Assembly: GCF_900143205.1 (NCBI RefSeq)
Contig: NZ_FRDH01000011.1
Span: 62,001-126,000 of the forward strand
DNA length: 64,000 nucleotides
Direction of reading: 5' to 3'
Origin: Butyrivibrio hungatei DSM 14810
Lineage (GTDB): Bacteria > Bacillota > Clostridia > Lachnospirales > Lachnospiraceae
The notes beneath the pieces were generated by a model, which had not been told where the DNA came from, did not search any database, and was given only the letters and a program-made list of their open reading frames with translations. This document shows, piece by piece, positions 61,798 to 64,000 of the stretch (its first letter is position 1; every line of letters starts with the position of its first letter). The position numbers and the translations under genes are program-made.

Positions 61798-62889
61798 TTA
61801 TTTATCAATACCCTTTTCAAGGAATTCTGCAAGATTGAATTCTACATGTTCGTTAGCTCTTTCAACTGCAACCTTAGCCATATCATGCTCAACCATGATC
61901 CTTACGAGATCTTCGAAAGATGTTGACTGTGGATTCCAGTGAAGCTTCTCTTTTGCCTTGGTAGGATCACCCCAAAGGTTAACAACGTCTGTAGGTCTGT
62001 AGAAGTCATGAGATACCTCAACAAGTACCTTACCTGTAGCCTTGTCATAACCCTTCTCATCAGCGCCTTCGCCCTTAAACTCAAGCTCGATACCAGCATA
62101 GTGGAATGCAAGCTGAGCGAACTCTCTAACTGAGTGCTGAACACCAGTAGCGATTACGAAATCTTCTGGCTTGTCATTCTGAAGGATGAGCCACATACAC
62201 TCAACATAATCCTTAGCATAACCCCAGTCACGAAGACTTGAAAGATTTCCAAGGTATAACTTGTCCTGCTTGCCTTGAGCAATTCTTGAAGCAGCAAGAG
62301 TGATCTTACGTGTAACGAATGTCTCGCCTCTTCTCTCTGACTCGTGGTTGAAAAGAATACCTGAGCAGCAGAACATGTTGTAAGCTTCTCTGTACTCCTT
62401 AACGATCCAGAAACCATAGAGTTTAGCAACTGCATATGGGCTGTATGGGTGGAAAGGAGTCTTCTCGTTCTGTGGAACTTCCTCAACTTTACCGTAAAGC
62501 TCAGATGTTGAAGCCTGATAGATACGGCATGTCTCAGTAAGACCACACTGACGAACAGCTTCAAGGATTCTTGTAACACCTACAGCGTCTACGTCTGCTG
62601 TAAACTCAGGTGAATCAAAAGATACCTGAACGTGAGACTGAGCTGCAAGGTTGTAGATCTCGTCTGGGCGAACCTTAGATACGATTCCAATGATGCTCAT
62701 TGAGTCACCAAGGTCACCATAATGTAAATGGAAGTTAGGCTTTCCTTCAAGATGAGCGATTCTCTCTCTGTAATCTACAGAAGATCTTCTGATTATTCCG
62801 TGAACGTCATAACCCTTTTCAAGAAGGAACTCAGCAAGGTATGAACCATCCTGGCCTGTGATTCCTGTAATAAGAGCTTTTTTAGCCAT
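61798..62889 (-). CDS. gmd: GDP-mannose 4,6-dehydratase
   Basis: GMD makes GDP-4-keto-6-deoxymannose, the precursor of GDP-fucose. The 363 residues contain [20 protein letters not shown] (NADP-binding), [42 protein letters not shown]-type [15 protein letters not shown] and [13 protein letters not shown] (YxxxK), and [17 protein letters not shown] chose the ATG at 62889, preceded by GAGAGG on the - strand; the earlier frame start has no such site. Length is normal. Its promoter faces that of the AraC-type gene. Confidence 0.95.
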   Translation of the reverse strand: MAKKALITGITGQDGSYLAEFLLEKGYDVHGIIRRSSVDYRERIAHLEGKPNFHLHYGDLGDSMSIIGIVSKVRPDEIYNLAAQSHVQVSFDSPEFTADVDAVGVTRILEAVRQCGLTETCRIYQASTSELYGKVEEVPQNEKTPFHPYSPYAVAKLYGFWIVKEYREAYNMFCCSGILFNHESERRGETFVTRKITLAASRIAQGKQDKLYLGNLSSLRDWGYAKDYVECMWLILQNDKPEDFVIATGVQHSVREFAQLAFHYAGIELEFKGEGADEKGYDKATGKVLVEVSHDFYRPTDVVNLWGDPTKAKEKLHWNPQSTSFEDLVRIMVEHDMAKVAVERANEHVEFNLAEFLEKGIDK

Positions 62890-62931
62890 TTTTTTACCTC
62901 TCAAATAATCAAATGTTTAATGTTCATAATG

Positions 62932-62960
62932 ATTATATTTAGAGAATAATATAAAAGCAA
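62932..62960 (-). promoter_or_regulatory. promoter of gmd-fcl
   Basis: On the - strand TTGCTT (62960-62955) and TATAAT (62937-62932) are 17 bases apart. Confidence 0.75.
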
Positions 62961-62980
62961 TTCATTTTCTTGATTTTGAT

Positions 62981-63009
62981 TTGCATTATCTTGACATGAA
63001 AATTATACT
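62981..63009 (+). promoter_or_regulatory. promoter of the AraC-type regulator gene
   Basis: TTGCAT at 62981-62986 and TATACT at 63004-63009 are 17 bases apart. A further TTGACA at 62991-62996 has only poor -10 partners (TATAAA, 14 bases). Confidence 0.65.
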
Positions 63010-63048
63010 ATATAAAACAGAAGAGAAAATATGAAAGGAAGCGGTAAA

Positions 63049-63909
63049 ATGGGCGAAAAACTATTTCAAGGTGAGTATGTATCCTCTGACAGATTGCTGT
63101 ATACTGCCTCGGAATTTGCAAAAAATAATCTCATATATTTACAGGAAATTGGTAGTTTAAAAGCTCAAAAAACGCACATTAGTAAAAGACAGAATCTGTC
63201 TTCGTTTTTATTTTTCTATGTAAAAGAGGGAAGCGGATACCTTGACTATGAAGGCAAACTCTATGAGATTGAGGCCGGAGACTGCGTATTTATCAACTGC
63301 CAGAAGCCGTATTCTCACAGAACTTCTAATAATCTTTGGAGATTGGAGTGGATACATTTTAATGGAGAAAATGTACTCCCTATATATATGAAGTATGTGG
63401 ACAGAGGTGGTCAGCCGGTATTTAGACCAGAAGAACTGGGAATACCAAAAGAAATATGGAAGAAAATAAATGATGTGGCACATTCAGCGGACTATATCAG
63501 AGATATCAGGATCAACGAATACTTGTCTGCTCTTATGACTTTTTTGATGTCATTTAGCTGGAATCCAGAAGCTAAAAGATCTGATCCAAACACAAAATCC
63601 TTATATGATGTTAAGGAATATATTGATACACACTATTCGGAAAAGATATCACTTGATATGTTATCGGATATGTTTTTGAAAAATAAGTATTCTTTATCAA
63701 GAAGCTTTAAGGAACAATTCGGAACATCTATCATAAATTACCTATTGGTGGTGAGAATTACCCATGCCAAGCAGCTACTTAGATTCACAGATATGACGGT
63801 GGAGGAAGTTGGAGCTGCCTGCGGAATAACTCCCTTATATTATTTCTCAAGGATATTTAAGCAGATTGAGGGAGTAAGTCCTTTAGAATTCAAGGCTGGA
63901 TGGAAGTAA
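63049..63909 (+). CDS. AraC family transcriptional regulator
   Basis: The 286-residue protein has an N-terminal cupin-like sensing domain (FYVKEGSGYLDYEGKLYEIE, GDCVFINCQKPYSHRTSN, then WIHFNGENVLP) and a C-terminal pair of HTH motifs (ISLDMLSDMFLKNKYSLSRS and MTVEEVGAACGITPLYYFSR, then GVSPLEFKAGW). Such regulators usually bind a sugar and switch on nearby carbohydrate genes. Divergent orientation to gmd-fcl with facing promoters makes those a possible target. The start at 63049 has AAAGGAAG upstream; 63031 is nearly as good. The 91 bases after it hold only a short direct repeat. Confidence 0.9.
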   Translation: MGEKLFQGEYVSSDRLLYTASEFAKNNLIYLQEIGSLKAQKTHISKRQNLSSFLFFYVKEGSGYLDYEGKLYEIEAGDCVFINCQKPYSHRTSNNLWRLEWIHFNGENVLPIYMKYVDRGGQPVFRPEELGIPKEIWKKINDVAHSADYIRDIRINEYLSALMTFLMSFSWNPEAKRSDPNTKSLYDVKEYIDTHYSEKISLDMLSDMFLKNKYSLSRSFKEQFGTSIINYLLVVRITHAKQLLRFTDMTVEEVGAACGITPLYYFSRIFKQIEGVSPLEFKAGWK

Positions 63910-64000
63910 TGCTATTGTTCGTTGTTACCATTCGCAGTTTTGGGGATAGCCGCTGGCTAGTTCACTGGGGCCGTGCCCTGCCTCTGCCTAGTTCAGCTAA

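Overview
The window reads as chromosome of a low-GC, flagellated, Gram-positive anaerobe of the Clostridia, most likely Lachnospiraceae and possibly close to Butyrivibrio. The basis is family content and gene order: an hrcA-grpE-dnaK-dnaJ operon under a CIRCE element, an ireB-ruvX-DUF1292 cluster, mbl next to two flagellar rod genes, cdaA-cdaR-glmM, a type III glutamine synthetase, a DUF6465 lysine/alanine-rich protein, a DUF3048 lipoprotein and a YjfB motility protein. The genus is inference. Almost everything is on the + strand. I saw no insertion sequence, prophage, rRNA or CRISPR array, and no gene-free stretch reaches 300 bases.

Region 1 (1-6.5 kb) is accessory. It holds the end of a DUF2975-like gene, a small HTH regulator, a CPBP protease, an HTH/six-helix membrane protein, and an AT-rich five-gene run: a small anchored protein, an orphan solute-binding lipoprotein, an anchored repeat protein, a BlaI-like repressor and a BlaR1-like M56 protease. 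This run is my best candidate for an undescribed system, probably envelope sensing. Region 2 (6.5-9.6 kb) has a divergent U32-like gene on the - strand, an aminotransferase and the histone-tail-like DUF6465 protein.

Region 3 (9.6-31 kb) is housekeeping: the heat-shock operon, prmA-rsmE-cysteine desulfurase-thiI, a non-canonical HPr (- strand), mtaB, ireB-ruvX-DUF1292-RNase J, an MltG remnant, the probable tRNA wobble-uridine genes trmR and trhP, glnN followed by tRNA-Gln(CUG), an acyl-ACP thioesterase, cvfB, a second CPBP protease and a small motility gene (- strand).

Region 4 (31-47 kb) covers division, signalling, repair and shape: a PucR/CdaR-type regulator joined to ftsE-ftsX-PcsB-like hydrolase-S41 protease; a PP2C phosphatase, Ser/Thr kinase and small membrane protein; uvrB-uvrA behind a likely LexA box; and mbl with two flagellar rod genes and a FlgJ-like gene, including a strong sigma-D promoter.

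Region 5 (47-64 kb) runs from recD2 (apparently leaderless) through comFC and yvyF, two unknown membrane proteins, cdaA-cdaR-glmM-ptsH, a DUF3048 lipoprotein and envelope genes (rfbD, a PAP2-related protein, a large polytopic membrane protein, a CAP-domain protein), to gmd-fcl for GDP-fucose on the - strand and a divergent AraC-type regulator. The recurring theme is control of the cell envelope by second messenger, phosphorylation, proteolysis and surface sugar supply.
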